Source of the DNA: Cryptomeria japonica
Taxonomy: Eukaryota > Streptophyta > Pinopsida > Cupressales > Cupressaceae
Length of the DNA: 60,000 bases
Direction: 5' to 3'
Assembly: GCF_030272615.1 (NCBI RefSeq)
Contig: NW_026728924.1
Span: 126,001 to 186,000 of the forward strand
How positions within the stretch are numbered: position 1 is the first letter of the stretch; the number at the start of each line of letters is the position of its first letter. Both the position numbers and the translations under genes were made by a program. Under the pieces are notes generated by a model. It was given only the letters and a program-made list of their open reading frames with translations. It ran no database searches and had not been told where the DNA came from. Positions 11,174 to 22,259 of the stretch are shown here, piece by piece.

Positions 11174-12980
11174 GTTCTCAACATTTTAAGCATTTCTATA
11201 AGTGTCAATGTCAGGTAATGTGGTATGATGAAAATTGAAGAAGATATCATTGTCATACTCATAGGCACTCATGTTTGTAGACTCTTGAGCCTCTTTAGCT
11301 TCTCTCCTAGATTTTTGGGAATGGGTTTCAACCATGAACTAGGTCTTGACCAAGATGTGTGAGACTAGATGGAAATGAAAAAGAGTATGGAAGACCAAGA
11401 GTTGGATGGAATGTAAATAAATATGAGGTTTACTTGCAATCTCCAAAGTGTAAGACCAAGTATGTATGTCTAGTAGAGTAGGTGTGGCTTCCAAAGAGAT
11501 GATATTTTCTCTTGATGAGGTAAGTTGACCTTGACTCTAAGTAAGACCGAATGAGACCCAAAGGTGATAGACCTTGATGATGGACCACTTAGAAAAATGT
11601 TGTTGTATGTATTGTGTTGACAAAGCAAGATGAGGACAAGCAAGTGACCTTTTGACTCATGTTTAGACAAATGTGAATGTAATGCAAGATGTAAAGCAGT
11701 GATGAACTTTGTGAGACCCAAAGATAGGTTGAATGCTAGATGAAAACCTAGAGAAATAACCTAGGAAGCTCAAGAATTCTGAAATTGAATGCTCTTGTTT
11801 GCTGGACTGTATGTTTTTTCCAATACTGAACACGGATGTGCTTGTATACTTCATAGACATAGTTAAAGTACACAAACATGTTTTTGTCAGACACAAACAC
11901 ATTTCCAAAATCTGAGTGCAATATTTCCAATGTGTAAAGTTGTTTTTTGTGACCAAATCTGAAATTTTTTGATTGTTTTTCGTGACAAGAGGACACAATG
12001 TTGATGCAAACTCAAAGTTTGCAGGTGTTTAGACTCAAAATAACTCAAAAGTAAGTGTGTTGTTTGATGAAAAAAAAGTTTTGCATACACTTGAAGACAC
12101 AAAAGACACAATGTTTTGATGTTTGATATTTGAATGTTTGAATGTTTAAAAGAAGGCACACACAATTCTTAAGGTTTGCTAGGACAATAGTTGTTGATCC
12201 CACATGGGGTTTCCCCTAAGGCTACGCTATTCAAAGAGGATACTTAGATGAAAACCCCATTGGCTTAACCCTCGACACTCACTTTTCTAGGGCAGGCAAG
12301 AACCAGTCCACACGAAAACTCCCCGTCGTGAACTTTGTATCTCTACTAAGAACCGTATGTGTGTGGACCACTCCAGAGGTCCGACCTCCTACCCTAACAA
12401 CTAGAAGAATTTTGGCTTTGTAAAACAAAAAGGTACTAGTAAGGGCATCCTCTCGTGTGGCCATACATGCAACACTTTCAGCTCTGTAAATACAGAAGGC
12501 TCCCAGCCAGTAGAGGTTACACCCTACAAATAATCAAATAAATTTGATCAAATGGGTTTTATGGGAAGACATAGTGTCAGTATGAACTAATCAACACACG
12601 TTACCCATGATTTTCACCATGGATACAATTATTTACAGTGGTTCAGAAGAGGTGGGTTTTCCTCGCTACCACTTGGGTTGTTCTCTCCTCACTAGTAGTC
12701 CTAATTACCACACAGGGAGACATGCCCTCTAGAGATTAAACAAAAAGAGCCTATCTCTCAAGACACAAAAGACACCGGTTCAATTTAGTGCACCAATTGA
12801 AGTGTTTGGTAATCTATGAAAACAAGGCACAAAATAAAGATAAAAACCCTTGCCAAAATTCTACAACAAATATTTGTTAGTATTTTTGCAATAATACCCC
12901 TCCTGTAAGCACACAAGTTAGGTAAATTTTAGATCGAAAAGACTTTGTGAAATAGGGGCCTTTGACAGGACGTTTTTTTG
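11174..12980 (-). other. 5' leader of element T, proximal part
   Basis: No Gag-like coding frame is seen. Bases 11300-12180 are unremarkable. Bases 12180-12560 are more GC-balanced than the surroundings and contain the phrase 'ggggtttcccctaaggctac'. I see no recognisable gene. Confidence 0.45.
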
Positions 12981-12985
12981 ATAGA

Positions 12986-13905
12986 TTCAAAGATCTGATT
13001 TTCCATGAGTTATTTTTCATCATAAAAATATACCACCTATAAAATTTCAAGACATTTCCAGAAATGTAAGAAAATCCAAAAAAGTTTCTAATTTGCTCCA
13101 AAAATTAATTTTTTATGAACAATCATAAAAAAATTATAGAAAATGCAAAATTGATCCGAAAACTCTAAATTTTTTATTGGAAACTCCTAATAGAATTCTA
13201 AACCTGCATACAAAAATTCCTGCACAAAGTCCACACAATTTGTGAGTTATGAGCAAAGTCATGAAAAACCCTAATGTTCAAAGATCTGGTTTTTTAGGAA
13301 TTATTTTGCATCAAAAGTAAAATAAAAAGACCAAAACCTATGTATGATTCTGAGACCTTTCCAAAAATGTAACAACATCTGAAAAATTCACTAATTTTCT
13401 CTCAAAATTAATTGTTTATGAAAATGCATAAACAATTCATAAAAAATTCAAATATGATCCAAAAACTCGGATTTTTTTACTGAGCATTTCTGATACTGTT
13501 CTTGACTTGCAAAAACCATTGAATGTCAAAATTAAAATGAGTTTGTGAGATCTGATCAAAATAATGAAAAACCCTAATTTTTAAAGATCCGATTTTTTAG
13601 GAAATATTTTGCATCAAAATTAAAATCACAAAGAACATATCATTTTTATAACTTGGAGATATTTCCAAAAATATAAGGAAATCCAAAAAATTCTCTCATT
13701 TGCTCTCAAAATTAATTTTTTATTAAAATTCATAAAAAATTCATAGAAAATACAAATATGCTCCACAAATTCAGAATTTTGGATTGAGAGCTCTTGATAT
13801 TGTCTTCAACTTGGCAACAAATATTGATGCAAAATTTCTAAGCCATTTGTGAGATCGGATCAAATCTCTCGAAGATCTTGATTTTGTGTCCAAAACCCTA
13901 GCTGC
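12986..13905. repeat. Three diverged tandem copies of a ~300-bp leader repeat
   Basis: Copies begin with 'ttcaaagatctg' or variants at 12986, 13277 and 13580 (spacing 291 and 303 bp). Shared internal phrases recur in order: 'gatttttt-aggaa-tattttgcatc', 'tttccaaaaatgtaa', 'ctctcaaaattaatt', 'atcaaaa-aatgaaaaaccctaat'. They are clearly diverged, so the amplification is old. The array lies in the 5' leader of T. Confidence 0.85.
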
Positions 13906-13990
13906 ACAAGGTTATTCTTCAAATTATTTTACAAAACAATAATATAGGGTTAGAAAAACTTGCAAAAATAGAGATCTAATAAAAATCCAT

Positions 13991-14008
13991 GTCCCACGAG
14001 GCATGCCA
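13991..14008 (-). promoter_or_regulatory. Primer-binding site of element T
   Basis: On the minus strand, three bases after the LTR end, the sequence reads TGGCATGCCTCGTGGGAC. It starts with the TGG that pairs with a tRNA CCA end. It is not the initiator-methionine type (TGGTATCAGAGC) used by A-E. Its form resembles the arginine-tRNA-type site described for Ogre elements, but I cannot assign the tRNA without a search. Confidence 0.6.
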
Positions 14009-14011
14009 AAA

Positions 14012-14789
14012 TGTTTATGGTGAAAATGAAACAACAATATTGAAAGACTAAATAGATTCAACCGCAAAACCCTAGCCTAACAACAACAAAGATCCACCAT
14101 AACATATGAAGACTACCTAAGACAATGTAAATCAACAAAATCACAAAGATTATAGCATCACATGTCCAATAGGGTTTGGATCTTCATTCTTCCTATCTCC
14201 ATTGATCTTTCTTGATATATTTTCTCTCAAATTTTATGTGTGCACAAGAGCTCAACAAAGCACGAAAAGGTGGTTGCAAGTAGGATTGATCGCATATGAA
14301 AGTTCGAATGCTAGAATGCTTGAAGGATTGGTTAGGGTTGATAATGAAGGAAACATCTCCTTATATAGAAGACACTATAAGAAATAGAGGGATAAGATTG
14401 AGAGGTGTAAAAGATAAATGGTCAGCTAGGATTAGAGGGTAGGTAGAGGAAATAAGAAAATAATGAGAGGGTAGGTAGTGTAGGAATTAAGAGATGAATG
14501 ACATGTGTCATGGGTAGAAAAGGTTAATGAATTAATTAAATAAATAAATATTCATTTAATTAATAGAAGAAGTGGGATCAATTAAATAAATAAGATATTT
14601 ATTTAATTTAGGAAAAGGATAATTTAAATAAATAAATGTATTTATTTAAATGAGAAATAAGGCTAGAAGAGGATACATGAATCAATTAAATAAACAACGA
14701 TTTATTTAATTAATAGAAGACTTAGGATAAAATAAATAAATAAATAAAAATATTTATTTAATTAGATAAGACAATTTTAGGTGTCTACA
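14012..14789 (-). repeat. 5' LTR of element T
   Basis: Full-length partner of 710-1485. The plus strand begins tgtttatggtg and ends gtgtctaca. The U3 palindromes (about 14527-14765) are retained with a few changes, and a short indel-rich patch lies near 14720-14735. Confidence 0.9.
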
Positions 14790-14794
14790 GATAC

Positions 14795-16580
14795 AAGTCC
14801 ACTCAATATATGTGCAAGAGACTCTTTCTCATTTACCTCTATCGATGTGGGCTTTCCCACCATATCTATGCATTCTTTCTTATGTACACTAAGTTAATCC
14901 AACCGGGGACTCACCAAGCCTCTCAGAATTCTGGCTCTTCTTATTATTGTCTCTTTCCTTCTCAAGAACATAAATTTGGTTCTCCAAAATCAAAATTTGA
15001 CCATCAATTGATGTAGTCAAAGAAATCAGTATGTCAAAAAAATTAGCTATACTTGCAATTTTCTCCTGAAATTCTTTTATCTTTTAATCCACATTAGCTG
15101 TAAGTATTTTAGTGTTACAACATACCTTATATATATTTGTACATTGCTTCAAAGAATTTTCTATTAGTATCAGCTTCTCATCAATCTTTTTCTTCCTAGT
15201 TTCAATTACCTGATCAAATGCAACTCTCTTAGCCTAAGTAAACCTTTCTAGTGCTTTCCGGTTTGAGATTTGTTGTAAGGATTGAAAATCCTTTGAAATA
15301 TGCTCAGTGATCATCTTAAGCTTATCAAATGGGTTCGCTTCATTTTCAATCTTATACTCTGGGACCAGTCTATGTAAAACAATGATTTATTGATCTATAA
15401 TCCCTTTATCCTTGGATCCATCCTTCATTAGTTTTTGTGCTTCCATCATCATCAATTCAATGGGACTCATCTCTGTGATGTTTTTCTTTTTGACCTGTGA
15501 AATGTCAATTGACAATAATGATGGACCAACAACTAGTTCCTTGGCAGATTCCCCTGCCTTCTCCTCTGAAGATTTATCCTTTATAACCTCCTCACTTGCA
15601 CTGGTGGCTTCACCACTTGGTGCAGTCTGTGTAATTGTCAGTTCCTTTGTAGGATTTGTAACCTCAACCCATACATTTGTATCTAGAGGACAATTATCCT
15701 CAATATTAGTATCCTATATAATCTTAGCTTGTTCACTCTCTGTATTAACTAGTATCTCCATATTTGTCTATACATCTGTATTTATCGGGGGCTCAATTTC
15801 CACTTCTTAATATTTTTCAAAACTGAGGTTGAAATACCCATAATCCCCTTTCCTTTTCCTTCAACTGGGGTATCTACAATGTTTGTCTTGGTTTCCGGTG
15901 AAGTAAAGAATCCTCTTTTTTCTCCAAGAAAATTAACCCATGCTTTTTGAATCTCCTTTATTATTTCATTTACTCTTCCTAACATCAGACTAGTTATCCT
16001 ATGTTTTCTATTGAAAAATTTTATGTCTACCACCTCAAGTGTGTTTTCCATTTCATCAGGAGCAATAGTAACACAGATAGATAATAGCTCTTGAATTTTA
16101 ATATGTTTATCTTCTTGCATAACTGAAAGTCTTCTAGCATTTAACATATTATAAAATTGAGCCAGTATTTGATTTTCTATTTCTATTAAGGCTTTCTTGT
16201 AAATATCCAAGTATAATAAGACTGTTTCCTCTACTTATCTTTGTTAATCCTCCTCAAAGTGATCATAGTAAAATTGAACATTCTTCAACACGCCATCTTT
16301 AGTGATTTCATCTACTAATTCTGCACAAGTTTTAGGTGGAACCTTACCAGAATCAATGTCATTCTTCTTCTTCCTCTTTGCAGTACTAGATACAACTAAA
16401 GTGGTTACCTTTGATGCTTTCTTTTATGTTGGTATTTTGATTGTAACCTTCCTAACCATTTGCTTCTTAGCTTCTTCTTTTGTTTCCTCCGGTTTCTTCC
16501 TAACAACCCTCTTATAAAATGCCAATGGTGTGTCATCCTTAGATTATGATTCTATAGTAACAGGCTCAATATGAACTTTA
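14795..16580 (-). pseudogene. C-terminal half of ORF2 of element A
   Basis: The clearest frame is 16210-15782 (DIYKKALIEIENQILAQFYN, then ARRLSVMQEDKHIKIQELL, then GKGKGIMGIST). It matches ORF2 of element B at 22680-23080, including the order DIYKKAL, ARR, GKGKGI. The upstream block at 16580-16215 (KDDTPLAFYKRVVRKKPEE, CAELVDEITKDGVLKNVQ) matches B at 22330-22630. The part to the left (15780-14800) is broken by stops. Composition is charged and Lys/Glu-rich. I recognise no enzyme domain, so its function is unknown. Confidence 0.6.
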
Positions 16581-17862
16581 GGATCCTTCCTCTTTCTACC
16601 TTTCTCTGGAACAACATCAATTAGTGCTTTGATGTCCTTTGAGACCTTCTCCACACATTTTCTTTCTTTCCCTTCCTAGTTCTCTCTTTTCTCTCAGTTG
16701 AACTTTGTTTCAACCTCTTGAGTTTTCTGTTGTGCAGTACCATAGAGCTTCTCTACCTCATCTATTGGTGCATCAATCAACATTTTTGCATATGAATAAA
16801 GAATCTATGCATCCACCTCATAGCCCATTTCTTCAATCCAAATATTTCAGGGCTTAAATGCTTCCATGAGTGTATCATCCTTCTTTACAATGAAGCATAT
16901 GTTAGTTGAATTTTTTTCTATAATATTCTCAGGTACCCTTACCCTAGACCTTATAGATTTTTGGAATGGTTTGAAATATCCCCATACCTTATCATCTCTT
17001 TGACTTCCTAAAGAAACAATTGACTATTTCAATTGTCTTCCTACCGGGATGTCAAATACCCATTGCCTTTTACTAAAACTGGGTGTATCATTCATGAAAT
17101 ATAACACCAAGCAAACTATCAAGTTTCCATACTAGAACGTACCCTTCTTTTCACCCTTAATCTTCCCTAAGTTTATTAACAACTCATTTATCATCCAACC
17201 ACATAGATCTAATTTTACATTCTCTCTCATCATTTTGAATGTAGCCAAAATGCATGAACTCGAAACATAATTTAGTTGGTTTGACTAAGTTACCTTATAC
17301 TCAATGATCATGCTACAAAATTTGATGTATGTGTCGGTGATAGTGCTCACTTTCATGGATCTTTTCTCAAATGTTGTATTAGTGATCTTTTCATGAAAAC
17401 ATTTGAAACCTTCTTGTCTATATGTTTCCCAACTGATGGCAAACCAGTGATTGCCTGGATGGCTTCCTTGGTGATTTTGTAAGGTTTTTTCAGCCATATA
17501 AACTCCCCATGTACTATGCTCAAAATGTATCTGATTATCTCATCCTCAAATTCCAGAATGTCAGTAAACCCTACGTCTTCAATATGTTTGAATGCCAGTT
17601 TGATTTTTCTAGAATCTGCCATCAGCTCACTCATATACATGCCCTTAATTTTTGAAGTTCCCAAGTCCTCGATATGCCAGTCAATATATGCCCTAACATC
17701 CTCTACATAGACAACTCCCTCCAGAATGCAGGAAAATGCTCCAACCGAATCTTCCAGAGTAGCCACATGTGGATACCACTTGAAAATTGGCCTGGGGTGG
17801 TCCTTGACCTCTACTACAGTCGGGTTTGCAATTAAAAAAGTAGATAATGATCTCACTGCCAT
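16580..17862 (-). pseudogene. N-terminal half of ORF2 of element A, unknown domain
   Basis: From ATG at 17862 a 169-codon frame reads MAVRSLSTFLIANPTVVEV, then WHIEDLGTSKIKGMYMSEL, then EFIWLKKPYKITKEAIQAIT. A frameshift near 17400 moves the reading to the 17497-17285 frame. Later blocks such as KIKGEKKGTFWYGNLIVCLV (about 17150) and WVFDIPVG (about 17060) are still readable between stops. The 'KITKEAI-AITGLP' wording loosely recalls PMD-like transposon proteins, but I would not assign it. Element B lacks this whole section, apparently through a 1.3-1.4 kb deletion. No RT, integrase or protease motif is visible. Confidence 0.55.
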
Positions 17863-18223
17863 GTTTAAAGATAAATACCTTTTGATTTCTCTCGGTGAAA
17901 ACCTCCAACAAATTATTCCAGATGTTGGTGAGATTGCTCAAGAAGAAATCAGATTGCTCTGTATTGCCTTTGATCGCACTTAGTCACTCTGAATCATTCT
18001 AAATGCAAGGTGATCAACATTGAAGTGTATTCAACCTTTTATCCTTTGAGAAAAACCCTAATATTCTATTGACATAAATGACTACCGGTGAAAGATACCA
18101 GATCTCGCTCAGAATATATCCATGTCAGATAGTCATCTCCAATATCTGGAACATCTTCCAGAACCTCTTCCCGGGGCATATGCAACATCTTCATGAATTT
18201 TTTCTACCCCTAAGTCATCTTCC

Positions 18224-19291
18224 TTAGTTATTAGATGAGCTCTCTGTCGGATAAGTAGCCGGGACATTCTCATTTGATGATTGTTCTTCAATCTTTCTAA
18301 CCCACCTCTGAGTATGATCTTTTCGAATTTCACTAACCTTCTCTTTTCCTTTCTCATTTGATCCTTCATTACCAACCAATGGATTTCTTCTTCTACAAAA
18401 CTTAGCAATATGTCCAACCTCATTACATGCATAACATGTAACATTGTTCCTTTGAATTGCTTTGCTAAAACTGATGAAATTGCTTGACCTGCACTGATTA
18501 GCCATATGTCCAAATTTTCCATAAGAATAGCATTTAACATTCATTCTGCAATCTTTTGTTTTACGACCAAACGTATTGCATTTAGAACATTTACCAGGAG
18601 AAGAATCATGGTTTTGTTTTACTTTGTTTCTACATTGCCTAGCCTTGTGACCAAATCTATTATAAACAAAACATCTACCATTGAGTTTATAAGCATTAAA
18701 TTGCCTTACCGGTTCCTTATGGTTTTGATCTTCATTAGCAGTATTAGAACTTTGTCCTTGCTCAAATCCAAGTTCACTGGAATCTCCAATTTACCTTTGT
18801 CTCTTCAATAACTCATCAAGTTGTGTTGAGCTAATTTTGAATTTTTCTTTGTACTCACTTGCAGTAGTTAAATCTTCTCTCAGAATTATCATTTGTTTCT
18901 CAAGCTCTTGTTTATTACTATGGGATTGTACTAAATCAGTTCTCAACATATCATTTTCATGAACCAACCTACCACATTCTTCAAATTTTTTCTTCACGGA
19001 TACAACAAGATTTTCTTCCTTCTTCTTCATGTCCTCAATCTCCTTAGACATCCTCATAGTTATAACTTGCATTTCATTCTTCATAACCATGTTCTCTTGA
19101 CTCAATTTTTGACATTGTTCCTTAAGTGCATCTTTCTCTTCATCATCTTGACTTTGCAAAAGTTCCTTCCTCCTAGCTTGAACAGATGATAGCCTCTCTT
19201 GTAGGACAAGAATGAATTCCTTAGCAGAATTCAATCCATCTTGTAGCTTTAAGTTCTTCAACCTTTCAACATCGTAAGCTTGAAGTGCCAT
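18224..19291 (-). pseudogene. Gag-like coiled-coil + four CCHC knuckle protein of element A
   Basis: From ATG at 19291 a single frame runs to 18224 (355 codons plus stop), broken only by TAA at 18791-18793. Residues 1-165 form a heptad-rich coiled coil (LKLQDGLNSAKEFILVLQER, later LSQENMVMKNEMQ and KKEENLVVSVKKKFEECG). Four zinc-knuckle positions follow: CFVYNRFGHKARQC, CSKCNTFGRKTKDC, CYSYGKFGHMANQC and CYACNEVGHIAKFC. Only the last keeps all C-C-H-C residues. The start lies about 30 bp downstream of the primer-binding site. Length and layout match the copy in B. A nucleic-acid-binding, multimerising Gag role is inferred from this layout and position. Confidence 0.78.
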
Positions 19292-19319
19292 CTCAAGTTG
19301 CTAAACTTCCTCTGAGGCA

Positions 19320-19337
19320 CAAGGCTCTGATACCAAT
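19320..19337 (-). promoter_or_regulatory. Primer-binding site of element A
   Basis: On the minus strand, beside the LTR end AACA, the sequence is attggtatcagagcctt. It includes TGGTATCAGAGC, the initiator-methionine-tRNA-type site typical of plant copia elements. Confidence 0.85.
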
Positions 19338-19947
19338 TGTTGGAAACCAATAACACTGAGAGGGGGGGGGGGGGGTTGAATCAGTGCTATACCAAAACTA
19401 TAAGTTTTAGCCTCATTAAAACATGCATACACCAACCAGTATACCGATATATATAGAATTAAAAGAAGTAAAGCAACCAGTAAGACAATCACATAAATGA
19501 GAACCATAACACATAGATTTGTACGTGGAAAACCTCAAAAAGGAAAAACCACAATGGGATTTGTGACCCATAATATCAATCCACTGGCCATATGAAGAGA
19601 TATTACAAAATATGAGGGGCCTGAACTTGCAGGAAGGCTTATAGCCTAGAGTACACTTCTCAATCACAAAAGGAGCCTTACTGACTACATAAAATTCCAG
19701 ACTACAATCCAAAGAAGTGTGAATTGCTAAGATAGCATCTTCTATGCCAGAATACAATTCCGGTTTAAGCTCTATCTGTTGCGGTCTGAAATCCTAAACA
19801 CTTTACCGAAATAATCCTTACATAAATTTCCTCACATACACGATCTCTCTGATATAATTCTCATCATATTACATTGGCATACCCATAATCTTCTATCATA
19901 TGTCTATTGTATCTGTATATCAAAATGATCTATCAAATTATCCTATA
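19338..19947 (-). repeat. 5' LTR of element A, inner part
   Basis: The plus strand starts tgttggaaacc next to the primer-binding site and carries a 15-16 base poly-G run at 19361-19376. Further on it has 'gtggaaaacctcaaaaagg' and 'gggatttgtgaccca', reverse-complement counterparts of the B LTR end. Element B interrupts it after 19947; it continues at 25286-25634. Joined length is about 954 bp. Confidence 0.85.
19943..19947. repeat. Left TSD of element B
   Basis: ctata here is identical to 25286-25290 on the other side of B. This proves that B inserted into the A LTR. Confidence 0.92.
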
Positions 19948-20848
19948 TGTTGGCAATTGACACTCATTGGATTTATTTTGTTTTCATTGATGGTGACAAG
20001 ATTAGATGGAAGTCATATACCATCATTAGGAGGCATATACCAACAGACACTGATATTAAAGTATCCAGGATTATACCGGCACCAACAACAACATCAAATT
20101 ATTCAAGGAAGCCAACATCAAGGAAGCTTTATTTAGAAAATCATTTTGTAATTATTGTCGAGGTTGAATCTGGATATCTTTTGTAATGTATTGTAAGCTG
20201 ACATAAGGCATATTGTTTGTAATGTGTATATAGGTCAGTCCGCTAGGTCATTTTGTAGTGTGTGAAAAGATGTGACATAGGAGAATATAGCATAACTGTA
20301 TAATGTGAAGTGTATGTCTGTATATCATCTATATACGAATGTTATATCATGCAATGATCGATAGACACTTTGGAAAGCATTCTTGGAGGAGAAGAGATAC
20401 CAATAGTAGTGTTTAAGGTTTATGAACCGGTACAGAGAAGAGATAGAACTGAAACTCTATTTGGCATAACAGATGCATTTTGTGAGTTTATTTTTAGTGT
20501 TTTACTTCAGCAGAAGCTTGTAGTCAGTGAGACTCTTTAATGATGAGTAGTGTGCTCTAGGCAGTGTGCCTTCTTGCATGTGCATGCCCCCATTATATGT
20601 AATATCCTTTCATATGGCCAATGAACTGATATTGTGGGTCACAAATCCCACCGTGGTTTTTCCTCTTATAGGTTTTCCACGTATAAATTTTGTGTGTTAT
20701 GGTGTCCATTTATGTGGATGGTTTATTTGCTTCAAGTTATATGTTTGTTTGTTTACCGGTTTATATGTGTATGGTAAAATGACAAAATCTTATCTTACGT
20801 ATAGAACACTGATTCACCCCCCCCTCTTAGTGTTCTTGGATCCCAACA
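19948..20848 (+). repeat. 5' LTR of element B
   Basis: Starts TGTTGGCAATTGACACTC and ends ATCCCAACA. Near its 3' end are 'gtgggtcacaaatcccacc', 'ttttccacgta' and the block 'attcacccccccctcttagtg'. It is homologous to 24398-25285. Confidence 0.9.
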
Positions 20849-20865
20849 ATTGGTATGAGAGCCTG
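20849..20865 (+). promoter_or_regulatory. Primer-binding site of element B
   Basis: attggtatgagagcctg follows the LTR end directly. It is the iMet-type site with one substitution (tatgaga for tatcaga). Confidence 0.8.
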
Positions 20866-20922
20866 GTACCTCGAAAGAAGTTTAACAGCTTGAGGAAGAT
20901 CCTGAAACCAGAATCTTTGAAC

Positions 20923-21993
20923 ATGGCTATGGAGAGGCTACTTGAGATGGCTCTTAAGGATTATGATGCTGAAAGGATGAAGAATTTAAAATTGCAAGAT
21001 GAATTGAATTCTACAAATGAATTCATTCTTATCCTGCAAGAAAGGTTATCATTTGCTCAAGCCAAGAGAAAGGAACTTTTGCAAAACCTGGATGATGAGG
21101 AGAAGAATGCACTTAAGGAAAAATGTCAAAAACTAAGTCAAGCAAACATGCTCATGAAGAATGAAATGCAAGATCTGACTATGAGATTATCAAAAGATAT
21201 TGAGGATAGAAAGAAGAAGGAATATAATCTTGTTATATCTCTGAAGAACAAATTTGATGAATGTGGCATATTGACTCATGAGAATAATTTGTTGAGAACT
21301 GATTTGGCACACTCTCGGAACAATGAACAAGAACTTGAAAGACAAATAACTACTTTGAGAGATGATCTGACTACTGCAAGTGAGTATAAAGAAAAAATCA
21401 GGATTAGTATTGCACAGTTGGATGATTCTAGAGGACTTGCATTTGTACAAGTTGAAAGCTCTGGTATTGCAAATGAAGATCAGACAACCGATATGCAGAA
21501 CTCATCATAACAGAGGAAACTGGTAAGGCAATCTAATGGTTATAAATTCAATGGTATATTTTTTGTTTGTAATAAATTTGGGCATATGGCTAAACAATGT
21601 AGAAATAAAGCAAATCAAAACTACAATCATGTTCCCAGTCAATGCACAAATTGAAAGAAATATGGTCATAGATCAGAAGATTGCAGAAAAAATGTTAAAT
21701 GTCATGCATGTGGAAAGTTTGGACATTTTTCTAATCATTGTAGGTCAAGTAATGACATCGGATATGTTAAAGGAATTCAAAAGAACAATGTTACATGTTA
21801 TGCATGCAACAAAATAGGTCATATTGTTAAGTACTGTAGAAGCAAGACTCAACTGATTAGCAATGATAAAGATAATGAGAAAGGAAAGCAGAAGGTAGAT
21901 GAAATACAACAAGATCTTACCAAGAGATGGGTTAGAAAATATGAAGAACCAAGTGGAGATGGATCTACATCAGTAACTCCACTAGTAGAATAG
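20923..21993 (+). pseudogene. Gag-like coiled-coil + four CCHC knuckle protein of element B
   Basis: I start it at ATG 20923 (MAMERLLEMALKDYDAERM), 75 bp after the LTR. The longer upstream extension runs through the LTR and primer site and is not credible. The frame of 356 codons ends at TAG 21991-21993, with stops at 21508-21510 (TAA) and 21652-21654 (TGA). Residues 1-170 are coiled coil (AERMKNLKLQDELNSTNEFI, LKEKCQKLSQANMLMKNE). Knuckles follow: FFVCNKFGHMAKQC (first Cys lost), CTN-stop-KKYGHRSEDC, CHACGKFGHFSNHC and CYACNKIGHIVKYC. Length, layout and wording match A's copy, and the disabling stops differ between copies. The ancestor was therefore probably an intact protein. Inferred role: particle or RNA binding. 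Confidence 0.8.
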
Positions 21994-22259
21994 AGCATTC
22001 ATGTATCGGCAAGAATTTCCACTGGTAATTGAGGCATAAGCCTTAGGGGTTGGCAAATTCATTGCAAATATTGCTTATTCCCTTGGAGGAGATCAGAAGA
22101 GATCTAGAGAGTTGAGTTCATCATTGTTGAAGGTTCACCTGACATAAGACTATGGAACCGACATCTGGTAGGGTACATCACGAAGCATTTATGATAGAGA
22201 AATATTAGGGTTTTATTCGCTAATAAAAAGGGAAAGTGATTTAATTTTCACTCACCCCG

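Larger units (their letters stand above)
710..14789 (-). mobile_element. Element T: Tat/Ogre-like Ty3 LTR retrotransposon, internally deleted
   Basis: The element is 14.08 kb with two LTRs of about 777 bp, a primer-binding site beside the right LTR and a polypurine tract beside the left LTR, so it reads on the minus strand. Its order is 5' LTR, about 2.8 kb leader with tandem repeats, gag, aspartic protease, an integrase C-terminal remnant, a PMD gene in the opposite orientation, then 3' LTR. Reverse transcriptase, RNase H and the integrase catalytic core are missing. Gag and integrase-tail wording (for example PLGEPLESIFKK and GKFKPN-LGPY) fits the Tat/Ogre lineage of Ty3 elements. By eye the LTRs differ at about 30-35 positions (roughly 4%), so the insertion is not recent. 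Confidence 0.85.

Noticed and set aside
11663-12165. Short minus-strand ORFs in the leader of T
   Set aside because: Overlap each other in different frames, no conserved motif, located upstream of gag.
20566-20922. Upstream extension of B's gag-like ORF
   Set aside because: It passes through the LTR end and the primer-binding site; the ATG at 20923 matches A's start.
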